Origin: Phlyctochytrium arcticum
Taxonomy: Eukaryota > Chytridiomycota > Chytridiomycetes > Chytridiales > Chytridiaceae
Assembly: GCA_025602905.1 (NCBI GenBank)
Contig: JAHLKI010000016.1
Location: 558,001-622,000 of the forward strand
Length of the DNA stretch: 64,000 nt
Direction of reading: 5' to 3'
The notes beneath the pieces were generated by a model that ran no database searches, was not told the origin of the DNA, and worked only from the letters and a program-made list of their open reading frames with translations. Below are positions 40,803 to 52,364 of the stretch, piece by piece (positions within the stretch are counted from its first letter, which is position 1; each line of letters begins with the position of its first letter). The translations under genes were made by a program, and so were the position numbers.

Positions 40803-42556
40803 CTAGAGTTTAGTCAAGCGTTTACATAACTTTTCATGTCCTTGCAGTATCCCAAAACCAATATAGTTCTTGGGGTAATTTAGCACCTCCAAAACTGCTC
40901 TGCCTAGCTTGATGCAATCAGCTTCGTCGTTATATATTTGCAAGCTCACGCGCACGTAGCGCTGACCACGAAACGGAAATACAGGAATTTCAATGTTGTG
41001 CTGCTCTAGGAGTTGCGCTTGAATGTCTGGGGCCGGGTCATCGACCGTTGGATTTTCCGCATACACTGATGGGAGCTGTACGCAACACATGCTTGTCCAC
41101 ATCCGCTCATCTGTTGAGGAAGGCGTCCCAGGTTTACATCCGGCATCAGTGACTAGCTGCGTTTGCCATGCATCCCGCAGTAATGAACTGCACCAAATGG
41201 CCAATTTATGATTTCTGTCAACAATTTTGTCATGTCCGTACCACTTGTAAAGTTGGACGGCCATGTAAAGCGACAAGAAGGGAGAGTAGTCTGCCGTTCC
41301 TTGCCAAATGAAACGGGCGTGCAATGAGCCGTAATGCCCCCAGCTAGTGACCAGCGGTTTGATGTAAGATTGGCATTGCGGATGTATCCCTATTGGCAAG
41401 TAACTTGATATAAAATTTGGAGCACAAAGGTAACAGATGACAAGTCTCACATAAAAATGCGCAGCCCCGAGCGCTACAGAGCCATTTATGCGCGTTTGTC
41501 ACGTAGAAATCAGCGTTCCATCTTGACAGATCCATTCTCATGCTCCCTGAGATTCATAGATTAGATTTCATCATGGAGAAAGATGCTTCAATGCTCTTGC
41601 CCACCCAGCGCATGCGCTCCATCAATCATCGTTAGGATCCCCCTTGACCGACATAGAGCAACTAGCTCTTGAATGGGTAATACAATGGCTGTTCTCACAT
41701 TCAGGGTTAGAATAGGACGAGTGGCAAGAGCAAATTTGAAACACCTGTAGGACTGGTAACGTGTTGAAAGAGGGCCAAGCGTATGCGCCTCTTCGGTTGC
41801 TTCCAACTATTCAAAAACCGCCTCAGGTCTTCAATGACAGATTGATGTGTAACGGGAAATGTCATGGGAATCTTTTCAAGATCAAGACCCTCTTTTTCAC
41901 ATAGTTCTTCGAGCGAGAACAACACTGCTTGATAAGTTTGGTCAAAGACAATAATGACATCCTTTTTTCTGACCGGTAAAGACCTGATCCGTTATTTTAA
42001 GTTCAGATATTTACAACAGTCTGCAATAGCGAAATCATCTATACCTGAGGACAGCATTCATCCCTGCCTCAACATTAGTGACCAACACGGTGTCTTCCGG
42101 CCGAGCACCGACCAGATCACATACGGCCCGTAACGATCGGATCAAATAAGGATACAGCTCGTCGTAGAAGAACCGAACGGGACTCGATTCCATTTTTAGT
42201 TGCCATTTGCGGTTTGCCATAATGACGGGGTCGCTAGCAGCACCATAAGATCCATGTGCGAGGAAGGTATATTCCACATGTTTGCCCTCTTCTGATGATT
42301 TTTGGAAGACTGCTGATGGTTCTAGTTGTGGGTCCACATCATCGAATGCCGTTGCACATCCTGTCAAAGCACCGAAACATAGTGCCTTTGTCTTCCTGCC
42401 AAAGTCTGGCGGTTGTCGTTTTTGAAATTCGGCTGTCCAACGCGTCTCGAATGAAACCTCTGGAGGTGATTCGTAGAACTTCACTCCACTTTCCGCCTCG
42501 CCACTGGTTTTGTTTGGTAGTCGGACCCACTCTGTGACATTCTCGTAAAGTCCCAT
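40803..42556 (-). CDS. PLP-dependent class V aminotransferase (isopenicillin-N-epimerase-like), 505 aa
   Basis: Fold-type I PLP enzyme of the class V group. Five exons: 42556-42045, 41983-41745, 41688-41605, 41546-41451, 41389-40803; the sum is 506 codons with stop. Seen: FLAHGSYGAASDPV near the N-terminus, LVTNVEAGMNAVLR, LFQHVTSPTA, the cofactor-binding LTMIDGAHALG, and the Schiff-base lysine in FYVTNAHKWL, then HPLVTSWG-like KPLVTSWGHYG and WQGTADYSPFLS. This matches fungal epimerase/desulfurase-like proteins whose substrates are mostly unknown. Between PPDFGRKTK and FLAHGSYG there is an extra stretch of about 45 residues not usual for the family; I find no intron that removes it. The start at 42556 is the first good ATG; a longer N-terminus is possible. 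Confidence 0.88.
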
Positions 42557-42663
42557 AGCATCACAACCTTTCTGGAAGCTACGTTTGTCGGTGAGCTCCA
42601 GCCAATTCAATCACGTAAAACCAGCGTTGTAGTTGCCTGGAGATTGTCAAATCCAAGCACGGC
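42557..42663. promoter_or_regulatory. 107-bp bidirectional promoter
   Basis: The aminotransferase (-) and isochorismatase-fold (+) genes start on either side of this gap, so both must be transcribed from it or from overlapping elements. No clear TATA box seen. Confidence 0.55.
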
Positions 42664-43320
42664 ATGGTTTCAACGAGCAAGACGCTATTGTTACTTTGTG
42701 ACTTTCAAGTAGGGATCCTCGAGTACTGGAAGAATGACGATGACTGGAAGCGACAGGTTGCTCAAAACATCGAGACTCTTGTAAAACGCGTGCGCAAGTC
42801 TTTGCCGTATCAGACTCAAGAACTACTGATTGGATTCGTCGGAGTGGCATACAGCGCCGGCTACCCCGAGATTGGTCCGAACTCTCCTCCGATTATACAG
42901 CATTTCCGGAAACAGCATCATTTTCTGGAGGGAAGTGCAGACATAGAATTTCAACCAGCACCAGTTTTAGGAAAGGGGGAGCAGTCTTCCGAGTTCATTG
43001 TGTATAAAACGCGGGGCTCAGCCTTTCATGATACTCGTCTCTTGTCTATCCTTCATGCGCAAGGCATCAGCAGGATTGCCATCGCTGGGCTAGCAACTAA
43101 CGGGGTCGTTCTTAGTACAGTCCGGCAAGCGTTTGACCACGATCTGGATGTTGTGGTGCTACAAGATTGCTGTGGGGACCTTGAAAAAGGTGCACACGAT
43201 GCAGTGATGAAGTTTGTCATGCCTGCACAAGCTCGAGTAATGGGGTGGGAGGACTGGATGGCATCCTTGGAAACGGGCGAAGATGTTTCATCCATCACTG
43301 TTGAGGATTCGGAAGCATGA
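42664..43320 (+). CDS. Isochorismatase-fold protein lacking the catalytic cysteine, 218 aa
   Basis: Single-exon member of the cysteine-hydrolase/isochorismatase-like superfamily. The nucleophile-activating Asp is in LLLCDFQVG and the conserved Lys in VYKTRGSAF. The cis-peptide/nucleophile region reads IAGLATNGVVLSTVRQAFD: where active hydrolases have Asn-x-Cys-Val, this protein has Asn-Gly-Val-Val, so the nucleophile Cys is absent. From memory, similar GVVLST forms are common in fungal proteins of this fold, so this may be a natural subfamily rather than damage. The C-terminus (VLQDCCGDLEKGAHDAVM) is typical. Function unknown; hydrolysis by the usual mechanism is unlikely. The head-to-head neighbour is a PLP enzyme, which suggests small-molecule metabolism. 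Confidence 0.85.
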   Translation: MVSTSKTLLLLCDFQVGILEYWKNDDDWKRQVAQNIETLVKRVRKSLPYQTQELLIGFVGVAYSAGYPEIGPNSPPIIQHFRKQHHFLEGSADIEFQPAPVLGKGEQSSEFIVYKTRGSAFHDTRLLSILHAQGISRIAIAGLATNGVVLSTVRQAFDHDLDVVVLQDCCGDLEKGAHDAVMKFVMPAQARVMGWEDWMASLETGEDVSSITVEDSEA

Positions 43321-44441
43321 AATTGCTCATGAGGTTGGAAGACTGAGTGGTCTATATCCTATTTGCTTTTTCACACTGTATGCCTGCAAAGGTTCAACCC
43401 CTTCTCATCATCCAGGATTCTGAGGATGACATCTAGCAATCAAAGCGGTATGTAGAACCTCTGTATGTAGCATGGCTCTTCATCCGTACCCGAGTATGGG
43501 AATACATTGAACATAGTGATCATTTATATACCATGTCGGTGGCAAAGATCTTGATACTCGAGTAGATGCAAGCTGCATGCATCCAGAGATGCCCAAGAGA
43601 TGGGCGGGATGGCTGCGCGCTTGGCCGGCTTTTTGCCGCGCCCGCCAAATCCATTAAAGCCAAATCGGGCTTAATGGAGCGGGACATCGCCAGAAGGTGA
43701 TTTCCAGCTTGCACAGATCCGCCCAAAACTTTCTCACGCAACCGCAAGCTCCTTGTCCTGGCCGGCCGACGACTTTGAGTTTTTCCCCAGAGGCGACGGC
43801 CACGGAAACAGCTGTAGGAATCCTATCTATAGGCCAGGTCTTCCCGTCTGCAGCCCAAGGTTGGTTCGGCAATCGGCGGTGTGTTTGTCTTTTCGCCATT
43901 TGGTTCGCCACTGCGACAAAAGATTGGAATTCTTCAGCACACGAAAGCCTCGATAACATTCAAAATTCGGTGGATATTGACTCTTACCGGGGGCAAGTCT
44001 AGAGCGCTTGGCTGGTTCGTGACCTGTGAGGTACGTTGAAAGTAGTTGAAAGTCGCCATTGCTATTCGGCAATGTACTGCGGCGTGGGAATCCTACGAAA
44101 ACCTAACTAAAATGAATAAAGCACTTAGTTATTTGGGGATAAACGACCAAAGGAGTGATTGGGATCAGTATCAGATAGTCTCAGTTCGCCTTGCTGACTT
44201 TGGTGCCCATACCAAATCGTTGCCGCCCGTTATGCAATCCCGCATTTCGCCTTGGTTGCGGGGAAGTCAAGGTAAGTCGTATATACCTGCTCTCTACCGA
44301 TTGTGGTCTGAATCTTATACATAGAGGTAAATTCGTATCCTATGAGTAGGGATCGGGTTGATATGGCTGCGTCCCGGGTTTGTAAACAAATGATCATGAT
44401 GGCGATTCTACATTCTGATCAAATACCACTCATCCCAAAAG
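43321..44441. other. Intergenic region and probable 5' part of the RRM gene
   Basis: No complete gene. A strong donor (CAAG|GTAAGT at about 44274) suggests an upstream exon of the next gene between about 44112 and 44273, but its frame does not connect cleanly to the first certain exon. The rest has no recognisable feature. Confidence 0.4.
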
Positions 44442-46727
44442 GGCGATCAGTCTCCTCGTGGAGAATCAAATGACGAAGTCAGAGCTAAAGCGAACAGCGG
44501 GGTAGCAACTTCATATTATAGTGACGCTTCACCCAGAAGCGCATGGGACACTGCTACAAGCAGCGGCAGCGTGCGCTCGTACAGGCCTGAAGATAGGCGG
44601 GCTTCTCCGTCCAAACCCACACAATTTGCTACAGCTGCATCGAATCTGTCAAAGAGAAGAATTGATCCCGCATTATCGTTGCATGATGACGATGCGGCGA
44701 AAGGATCCGGCAATTCTCTATTGACACTTTTGCAACTAAGACCCAATGTGCCACCAACAACCGATCTTGCCGTCGTGAAGCTTAGCAATATTGCGTGGAA
44801 CTTGAGCATTCCGGACGTGATTGCCTATTTTGCCCCCTCTTATGTACAGTTGCATTCTTTTCAGAGTTTGTGGCCTAACACTAATACTCTATGCAGATAC
44901 CCATGGGACATCAAAGTCCCCACTTTACCCAAGCTGTACACATCATCATGAATCGCACCACAGGAAAGACGCAAAGTGATTGCTTTGTGGAATTTCCATC
45001 ATTCACCGATGCTCAGCTTGCCATCGACGTACACAGCCGGGGCATATTAAAAGGGCGCATCGTGAATGCCCAGTGGAGCACACAAGCTGAGCTAATGAAG
45101 GCACTGTTTCCGTGTCGATCGTCCGAAGGCGAGACACATAGTACAATTGACGAGAACAGAATGAAATCTGCATATGCTCTTTCGAATCAGCAGGATGCGG
45201 TTGGGAATTTCCGAGAGCGAAGTAACCCACATGTGGATACTATCTCATTGGGAAAATCTCCTGATGGCGTCTTCCTACTGCGGGAGGAGATCAATGCTTT
45301 ACTTTTGATATGCAGAAATTATAAGGTAGGAGGATCTGCGTTTCACAAGTTGAAGGTTGTGTCTGATGGGTCTGGTTATAGCTGCATTACTCGCGTAAAT
45401 GTGCTGAGCGTCCATTCGAAAATATCATCTCAATCGTCGCAAAAATCCCTTGGCATGAGCCGGGACTGATTGGGACGACGCATCGCGACCATGTCTTTGA
45501 AATGTTAAAATGTACGTTGCGCTTGTTGGTTTCATTTTTGCATTACAAGCTAATTCTTCTTTCTCAGTGTCAATTGAGTCTCTCCGCATTCATTTGGCCC
45601 GGCATGATCATCAGATTGATGAAACACTGATGGCGAGGATGGTGCGAGCTGGTCTCTGCGTTCCCTTATTCACCGAGCGACAGAAGGTTACTCTATTAAA
45701 TGTATCTGTAAGTATGGCAACGCTCGACCCAACGTACATCGGGGTTAACGCGCGGCTCTTAGCGAATGCAATGTCCCCCGGAACTAGCGTCGTATGTCTA
45801 CAACCCGCCCCAGATACAACCTTCGCGTTCAGTTGAGGGAGACGATGAAATTGATATGCTAGCAAGAGCCATAGAAGCAACCACCGTCAGAGGTGGATCT
45901 CGGTTGGAATACGAAGCGCTACCATCTACCGCCCATTCGTCACTTGCCAATATAGATCAAGAGTTTCCTCCTATCAAGAGAAATGAGCCGGAACTGGTGA
46001 GTGCAGTTTTACTTTCGATATTGGAACAATCGTTCTCACGGGTTTGGATAGCCTTCCACCCCCTGCGCAAGGAGCGCCGAGAGACACCATCTCACCAGAG
46101 AACCGGTTGGATCTGGACCAAACACTCAATATCCCTCCCCCCCGGAAGCGGAAGGTTTGTTCATTTTTGCATAGTCTCTAATTATCTAAAAATCGCGGAC
46201 TCACCCTGTACGTAGGTGGTAAAGGTAGTCAATACTCTATAGGCACGCCGTCCCCTAGTACTTCCCAAGATGTTTCGCTACCTGAGGAAAGTTCGCGCAC
46301 CCCAGCCATGACTATCAGTTTGTATGCGAGTCGCGTCAGGATGCTTGAGCAGGCTTTGAGGCAGAGCGAGACACGTTATGAGGAGTTCAAGCGGCGTTAC
46401 GAGAAGACGTTGACCCGAAATCAGTTGGCCCAACAAGAAGTCATCAATGCCAAGCTTCAGACCGAGCGTCAGTGCCGTGAATTAGAAGTGCTCGTTCAAA
46501 GTCTTCAGCAACGAAATTTGGAGCTTGAAAGTCACTGCGCTCAGCTAGAGCGTGTGATTGGCCACGACTTGCGACAACCCTCAGCCTATGATTTGCAGAA
46601 AACAACTCTGGCCAGTCCTGGTGGTCCCGCACTTTCAGCACCCTGCGTCACGTCCACGTACGCCACTGATCAATACGCAAACGACGGTGCCATCAATTCC
46701 GATCGCGTGCGCAGCATTTGGGGGTGA
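44442..46727 (+). CDS. RRM-domain protein with C-terminal coiled coil (5' end unresolved)
   Basis: Predicted RNA-binding protein. Supported exons: 44442-44843, 44897-45325, 45382-45511, 45568-45707, 45763-45996, 46052-46154, 46216-46727; phases match at every join. An RRM spans the first junction: AVVKLSNIAWNLSIPDVIAYF (RNP2-like), then VHIIMNRTTGKTQSDCFVEF (RNP1-like) and AIDVHSRGILKGRIV. After it comes a conserved-looking helical block, ICRNYKLHYSRKCAERPFEN then IISIVAKIPW, that only appears once the 45326-45381 intron is removed. The middle is Ser/Pro-rich. The C-terminus has a long coiled coil (about 46310-46570: MLEQALRQSETRYEEF, LEVLVQSLQQRNLELES). The start codon and first exon were not found. 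It resembles fungal RRM proteins involved in RNA regulation, but I cannot name an orthologue. Confidence 0.75.
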
Positions 46728-48098
46728 CGGTTTACAAACTAGCAGCAACATGGCGTCCTTTTACAGCCGGGTCAGTATGCATTCTTTTTATTTTTTCATC
46801 CTTTATGCTTTCCCTTAGACAATTATCTTGCTCTACACCAAAGCGTAGCCCTCTTCTTTCTTTTGCTTGTATATCGCTTTTTTTTAACCTAGACCCTTTT
46901 ACTCACATCAAACCCCAACAATTCCGCCCCCTCTATAGCTGCTGTTCTCTGTACTGGCTTAAAAAAAAGTCCTACTGTTTTAATATCAATGTTGTCTCTG
47001 TCCCGTTATGCTTGCATTGCAGGATTATAGCTTTGGATTCTTGTCGAACGAATTCTCCCACGCGTCCTCATACTTTCAAATTTCCGAGGAGCCACTTTCC
47101 CCATTCTGACCTGCCAGAGACAAGGGCTATATGAGGCAGGAGAGTTGCACATTACATCTCATGCCCAAGCCGTTCAAGCGGGGAACGACAGGGATACCTG
47201 GAGGATACATGGTCTTTGGACCCGGAGTTGAGGACCATTCTGTTTACGTGGGCAAAACCTGGCCTGCACGTCATAAGCAGACTTTTGCGATGAGCTATCA
47301 TACAGCTCTGCAGTATACACTGATGAATAAAGGTACGAGTCTGGACCGCTAATCGTCCATAACATCTCAGTCGCAGAGCAGGATCGAGAGTTGCCTGTCT
47401 GGTCTGGCAATTTTTATGGAAGAATAATGAAGGGGTGAAACGCAAAACATTGTCCCACTCTTGGGGATTTTTGAAAGCAGATTCTTTCCATAACGCATTT
47501 CATTGGACTGTAAGCTTCTTCAGATGCATTCCTTTGAAATCATTGGACTCTGAGACGAGTGGTGCATATGTTGAAAATACCCAGCGCAGGAATGTGCTTC
47601 AATCAAGAATGTTTCTCATTCAACCAACGGCGCCAGGAGAATTGGGCGAGCCTTCCGTGATACAGCCATCGAATTCGGAATTCAGCTCTTGTGCTCTGGA
47701 GGTGCAAGGGTCCTCGTCGTCACATCAGCCTCTTGCAGCCTCCTGTCGTAAAGTCGTCGCCGCCCAGCCCAAGGTCGTCGTCGCCTTCGGGTCTAGCATT
47801 AGAGACATTAAAGTCTTCCGTAGTAGTGCCCACTGGGACATTTTTGTATGAAGGAAAGGCAGCTGGTAACAAGTGCTTGGGATAATTTCCCATCCAAATG
47901 TGCCCGTACACGTGACCCATCAATGTCATTTTCGCGCCGTCCCAAAAATTATTTCGAAAGACTGAAATACACCGGCGTTCGACGGTCACAAAAGCCGGGA
48001 AATAATAGAACGGAGGCGAGCGATATCTGCACAGCAACTTCCATATCCGCAATACTTGCGCCCCGCCCGAAACCCCTATTAAAAAATACTCGAACGAC
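46728..48098. other. Intergenic region with an undecided minus-strand frame
   Basis: About 1.37 kb. The first part (46.8-47.1 kb) is pyrimidine-rich on the plus strand. On the minus strand a 126-codon frame runs 48100-47720 with a coding-like acidic Gly/Asp end, but its ATG overlaps the start of the sphingomyelinase gene and no continuation or family is recognisable. No feature is called. Confidence 0.4.
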
Positions 48099-49669
48099 AT
48101 GGTGGATCTTCAGCGTTCCCCCGTTGTCGACAGTGAGCGCCAGCCGCTGCTGGGAGCTCATAATAGGGACGACGACCCCGAGGCCGCCGCCCACGACCAC
48201 CAGCAGCAGTGGGCTGCTACTACTACTGCCAATCTGACGTCCTCATCTGCAGCATCGTCGCGGTCAAGGTCCTCGTTGGCCGGCCTCCTTGGACGGACAA
48301 AGACCCGATGGGATCTATGGCAGCTTGAGCACATCAACACCCCAACGCGTCGCATCGCTGCCAAAGTCTTTGTCGTCTTTGTGATTATCGCCTTTGTCTT
48401 CCTCTTACTCTTTGCTGCACTCGGTAAGTCGGCTGAAATGCAGTCTTGTATCTTGACCCGATCTCATAATTTACCCTGCTGCTTTAGCTGTACCATGGTT
48501 CCCGGCAGTACCTCCCAACTCTGACCCTACCGCCACACCCGTCCCCGAGTTTCGCAAAGGCGGTCTACGGATCCTTTCTTACAATTTCTTTGAGCGACCC
48601 CCTCCCGTCGAATCCTTGACGGGAACAGACTACAAGGAGGCTCGCCTCCAGGTCTTCAAGGACACAGTCATTGGGCAATATGACATTATGGCCATGTGCG
48701 AGACATTTGGCGCATTCACTACGCGAAGAGAGCGTCTGATTGACGCCGCAACCTCCCAAGGAATGCCGTACTGGTCGCATGGTCAAGACCGCAACTGGTG
48801 GAGAGGAAAGCTGGTCGATGGTGGGTTGCTTATCATGAGTCGCTACCCCATCGTCAACACCGAGCACGTCGAGTACACCAATTGCTACGGCCCTGACAAG
48901 TAAGTGCTTCTCGGGTTTAAAATAAACAAACCCGGTCCTGATGTGGCGATTTTTGCAGCATTGCGGCCAAAGGTATCCTTTACACCAAAATCCTCGTGGA
49001 CAATTCAACCGCCACTGCACCTTCCTACGTCCATTTATTCCTGTCCCATATGCAGGCCTCATACTTCTCCGGGAAGAACCCCGACATAGACGATGGAGAC
49101 GACATTGTTCACCCAGCGGCCTCTGTCCGCAAAGAGCAAATCCAGCTAATGTATAATTTTATCAACCAAACAACCACCAAACACAACTACAACCCCTCCC
49201 GCGACGTTGTCCTTATTACCGGAGATCTCAATGTCCCCGGTGCGCGATTCGGATGGGAGCCTGCTCAGAACGGCAAGGAGTACCTCCGCATGATGGACAT
49301 TCTTCGCCAGAATAACGCTGGAGCCATTGACGCTTTACATATCGCATCAAACAACACGCATCCTCGTACCTGGGGACCTTGGGACCGATATATCCATGAA
49401 AAGGATCCCGAGAGTGATGCCAAGGATGTTGGAAAGCGATTGGACTACATTATCCAGTGGAGTCCTGACCAAAAAACCAAATCCGTCGTCAACCTTGACA
49501 TTGCCTCAACTCATGTCCAGAATTTCACGGTGACTGACAAGCCCTTCCGCCAACTCTCAGGTATGTTTATAATCCCGTGGCTCTGAGGTCAAATTCCTCG
49601 TCTCTAATCTTTTATATCCTTATAGACCATCGAGGTGTTGCCTCTCTTATTACAAAATCGCTAAAGTAG
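48099..49669 (+). CDS. Membrane-anchored neutral sphingomyelinase-like phosphodiesterase, 460 aa
   Basis: Endonuclease/exonuclease/phosphatase-superfamily enzyme; relatives cleave the phosphate head group from sphingomyelin or inositol phosphosphingolipids. Four exons: 48099-48423, 48488-48899, 48959-49560, 49626-49669; the sum is 461 codons with stop. After a Ser/Ala-rich cytosolic N-terminus, one membrane span (about residues 87-110, KVFVVFVIIAFVFLLLFAAL) anchors the catalytic domain. Motifs in order: LRILSYNFF, DIMAMCE (metal-binding Glu), GGLLIMSRYPI, HLFLSHMQA, LITGDLNV (catalytic Asp/Asn), KRLDYII, and LSDHRGVAS, where the final Asp-His is completed only by the short last exon. All expected catalytic residues are present. 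Substrate is inferred from family. Confidence 0.88.
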
Positions 49670-50090
49670 TTTCGTCCCAAAACATTCTTTTCGATAGAAT
49701 ACCCCTATGTGGACAAGTTATCTTTTGATTTTTTCATAGTTCAAGTACGCTTTTATATATCTTTTGTACGTATTGTACATATCACACTATTTGCCAGAAT
49801 GTTCGGATCGTCTTTCTTGCGGATGTATTGTTAAAATTTGAGCTGTACAGCCAGCTAGATTGTTGTTCGATTGATTCTCGGCCGTTGGGATTTCAGGAAT
49901 CATTCATTGGGCAACGAATTCATTTCATGATAAATACATTAGGTATGCTGTACAAATACAATAAGTTATGGGATGCTTGGGAAAAGATTGTGCAGAAAAG
50001 GCTTCTTGACTGACTAATCGAAAAACGACCTGCGCCGGGTAGGTAGGATCGGACATGTGTATATACAAAAATGATGCTAGGGGACCAGGG
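49670..50090. other. Convergent 3' region
   Basis: About 420 bp between the stops of two convergent genes. A/T-rich with several TTTTATAT and TGTA motifs suited to 3'-end formation. No gene seen. Confidence 0.5.
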
Positions 50091-51075
50091 CTATCGTCCT
50101 TTGAGACTCGATCCATCGGATTTTGCCGCCCGTTTCGCTTCTTTGGCTGCCCGCTTGGCTTCCTTCGTCGCCCGTTTTGCTTCTTTGGCCTCCCGTTTCG
50201 CTGCTTTGGCCGCCCGCTTCGCTCGTTTCGCTTCTTTAGCCTCCCGTTTCGCTTCTTTGGCCATCTTCTTTTGCCGCTTTTTATCTGACAAGGAACTGTC
50301 CTCTGCAGGTATCTCCTCCTCCTCCACAGCCTTCCGTTTCTTCCCACTCTGTACGTCCCTATCCCCACTCCCCCGCTCCTCTTCCCCGTTCCCTGCCATA
50401 ATCGCCATTCCTGTTCGTAACAGCTTCCCCGGTTGATGTGCCCGGGCCCCCTTTCGGGCAGTCCGACCCTCACAAGCTTTGAGGAGTTCCTCGTCCGTGA
50501 CCTTGATCGAATAATCTTTATCCGGGTCATAAACTTCTTCTTCAATGGTCCCGTCCATCGTTTTGGCTTTGACGAACGACCCGTACAGAAGTTGCCGGCT
50601 GACCGCTTTATTCTCTTTGGCTACGACTGTGATCCCGCCGTCTGGATTTGAGACGTCTTTGGTGATTGAAAGGGATGCTGACGTCTTGTTGAAGACGTGA
50701 TCCCACCATTGGAATGACCATTCGTCCGACTTTGCGCCAAGCTAAAAATTGAGTACAACCTCAATCAGCATCCGTGATTTTGTCATTCAATGATCGCTGT
50801 GTTTATTTACCCCATTGGTATCATTCTTCATGCCAAGTGTAATAGCCCGTTTGATTCCCTCTAAATGAAGAAAAGCACGGGTGAGATGACTTGACACGAT
50901 ATACATTCACCGGGAGCTCCAAACCTTTGTTCTTGCCGAGCCCTTGTCCCTTTTCCCACCCCAGGGTTTCCATATGTGAGCGAGCAAATTTACTTGTGAT
51001 CGTCCCAACCGCCTCGGCGAACCCTTTGCCATGACTATCGCCTCCGCTCCCAAAGCTTGGCCGGTCGTCTACCAT
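50091..51075 (-). CDS. GPATCH4-like G-patch protein, 283 aa
   Basis: Nucleolar G-patch protein; human GPATCH4 stimulates the helicase DHX15 and acts in rRNA modification. Three exons: 51075-50925, 50860-50811, 50741-50091. The G-patch spans the first two: FARSHMETLGWEKGQGLGK then EGIKRAITLGMKNDTNGLG. QWWDHVFNKT directly after it is diagnostic of GPATCH4 rather than PINX1. The first donor is a non-consensus GTTTGG, chosen because it alone keeps the G-patch in frame. The last 45 or so residues are almost only Lys, Ala, Glu and Arg in a KEAKRAAK-like repeat, a nucleolar-type tail. The gene pairs head-to-head with an RbfA-like gene 161 bp away. Confidence 0.9.
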
Positions 51076-51236
51076 TCTAAAGAAAGCTGCTGTTGGGCGT
51101 TTGTTTCTTCGTTGCCTAAAATTTCCAGGTCAAAATTGCCATTAAAGTTCTGAACTCACACACGTGACTTTTGATATGACTTTGTCACTTTGGACAATTT
51201 CGAACCTTTCGGAGTTTGGAATTTTTGGCAACCAGA
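51076..51236. promoter_or_regulatory. Bidirectional promoter with CACGTG E-box
   Basis: 161 bp between the GPATCH4-like (-) and RbfA-like (+) starts. A perfect palindromic E-box CACGTG is at 51161-51166, close to the middle. bHLH-zipper proteins bind this hexamer; one such gene begins 3.3 kb downstream. Regulation is inferred, not shown. Confidence 0.5.
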
Positions 51237-52172
51237 ATGGCTGCCCCGATAATACGACGCTCATGGCGCTCGTTCTACACATGCACCTCCCTCCTTCAAC
51301 AATCACGGACTCCCCGCTCCATCCTCCTCCGAGATCTCGCCCAGGAATTATCATCACCCAACCAAATCCCTCACCCTTCCCGGCCCGCCGTTGACGAGTT
51401 AGTCGACTTTGATGCTGAACCCCAACCCCTGTATACCGACCCCACCCCCCTCTTCAAAACCCACCATATCCCCGGAAGACATCTGAATGTTCTTCGAGAA
51501 GATGCCTGGCTGGCCCGTCAAGCCGCCACTCCTCCATCACTAGATCCAGCGGACGCTGTCACCCTCAAAGTCGCAAAATCAGAGTCTCCTGACCTGCGAC
51601 GCTCTCATAACCTGGAAGATTTTTCCGAGTCTGAGGGTGGCAGCAATGGTCCAAGGTTGAACCGGCGTCAGGGCAGAATGGTTGTGCAGCTCGAAGAAGC
51701 ATTGACATCGATTGCCAACTCGGAAGAGTATCGTGGGCTTTTAAAAACTGAAAATTGGACTATATCCAAGGTTTGCATTTTCAGATGCCATTTTCTCCTC
51801 TACTCGAATTTGTTGACTTATGAAATACGTTAGATAATACCCAAACGGAATTCCAACATCTACGTTGTGTATTGGAGGTTGGAAAAGGGAGCCAAGTTCG
51901 ATCCGGTAAGGACACTTTGTCACTCAACACACATCGCATCCGACTTTCCTGTAACTTTTGCAAAACAGATTCATCTCGAAATCTTGCTGAAAGAGTACCG
52001 CACCGTCCTTCGCACAGTGGCCGCCCGCCATCTAAAGTATTACCGTATGGCATCCTTTCCCACGCTCGAGTTTCGCCGAGATAAACAAGGGGAGCGGGTC
52101 GAACGAGTGCAACAGGTTTTTGAGAGGATAGAAGCTGAGCTGGAAGGCAAAAGTAAAGATAGTGCCCAATAG
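51237..52172 (+). CDS. RbfA-like mitochondrial ribosome-binding factor, 269 aa
   Basis: RbfA proteins bind the small ribosomal subunit during maturation. Three exons: 51237-51770, 51834-51905, 51969-52172. The start MAAPIIRRSWRSFYTC gives an Arg/Ser-rich amphipathic N-terminus typical of a mitochondrial presequence. The KH-like RbfA domain lies at the C-terminus: GRMVVQLEEALTSIAN, ISKIIPKRNSNIYVVYW, LEILLKEYRTVLRTVAARHL, FPTLEFRRDKQGERVERV, matching the family pattern of a strand, a helix with Leu-Arg repeats, then P-x-L-x-F. The long linker between presequence and domain is usual for mitochondrial forms. Convergent with the bHLH gene. Confidence 0.78.
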
Positions 52173-52364
52173 TATCAGAGGAGAGGAGTAGTATGTAAAT
52201 ATTTAGAATTTATGTTAGGCAGCTTTTTGGGGGAAACACAGAAAGCTTGCATAAAAGCGCAAGCCGCATAGAGTCACCCGTGAAAGATTACACATAGCAT
52301 GATGGATATAGAGATAAGAACAGTGAAGGGCCAGCCTGGTACACATAACAGATCGTAGTTTCTT

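Noticed and set aside
43697..44273. Frames that might be the first exons of the RRM gene
   Set aside because: A good donor exists near 44274, but the phases do not join to the first certain exon without a stop, so the 5' end is left open.
47720..48100. 126-codon minus-strand frame with an acidic Gly/Asp-rich end
   Set aside because: Its start overlaps the sphingomyelinase start by two bases, no family is recognisable, and no exon continues it.
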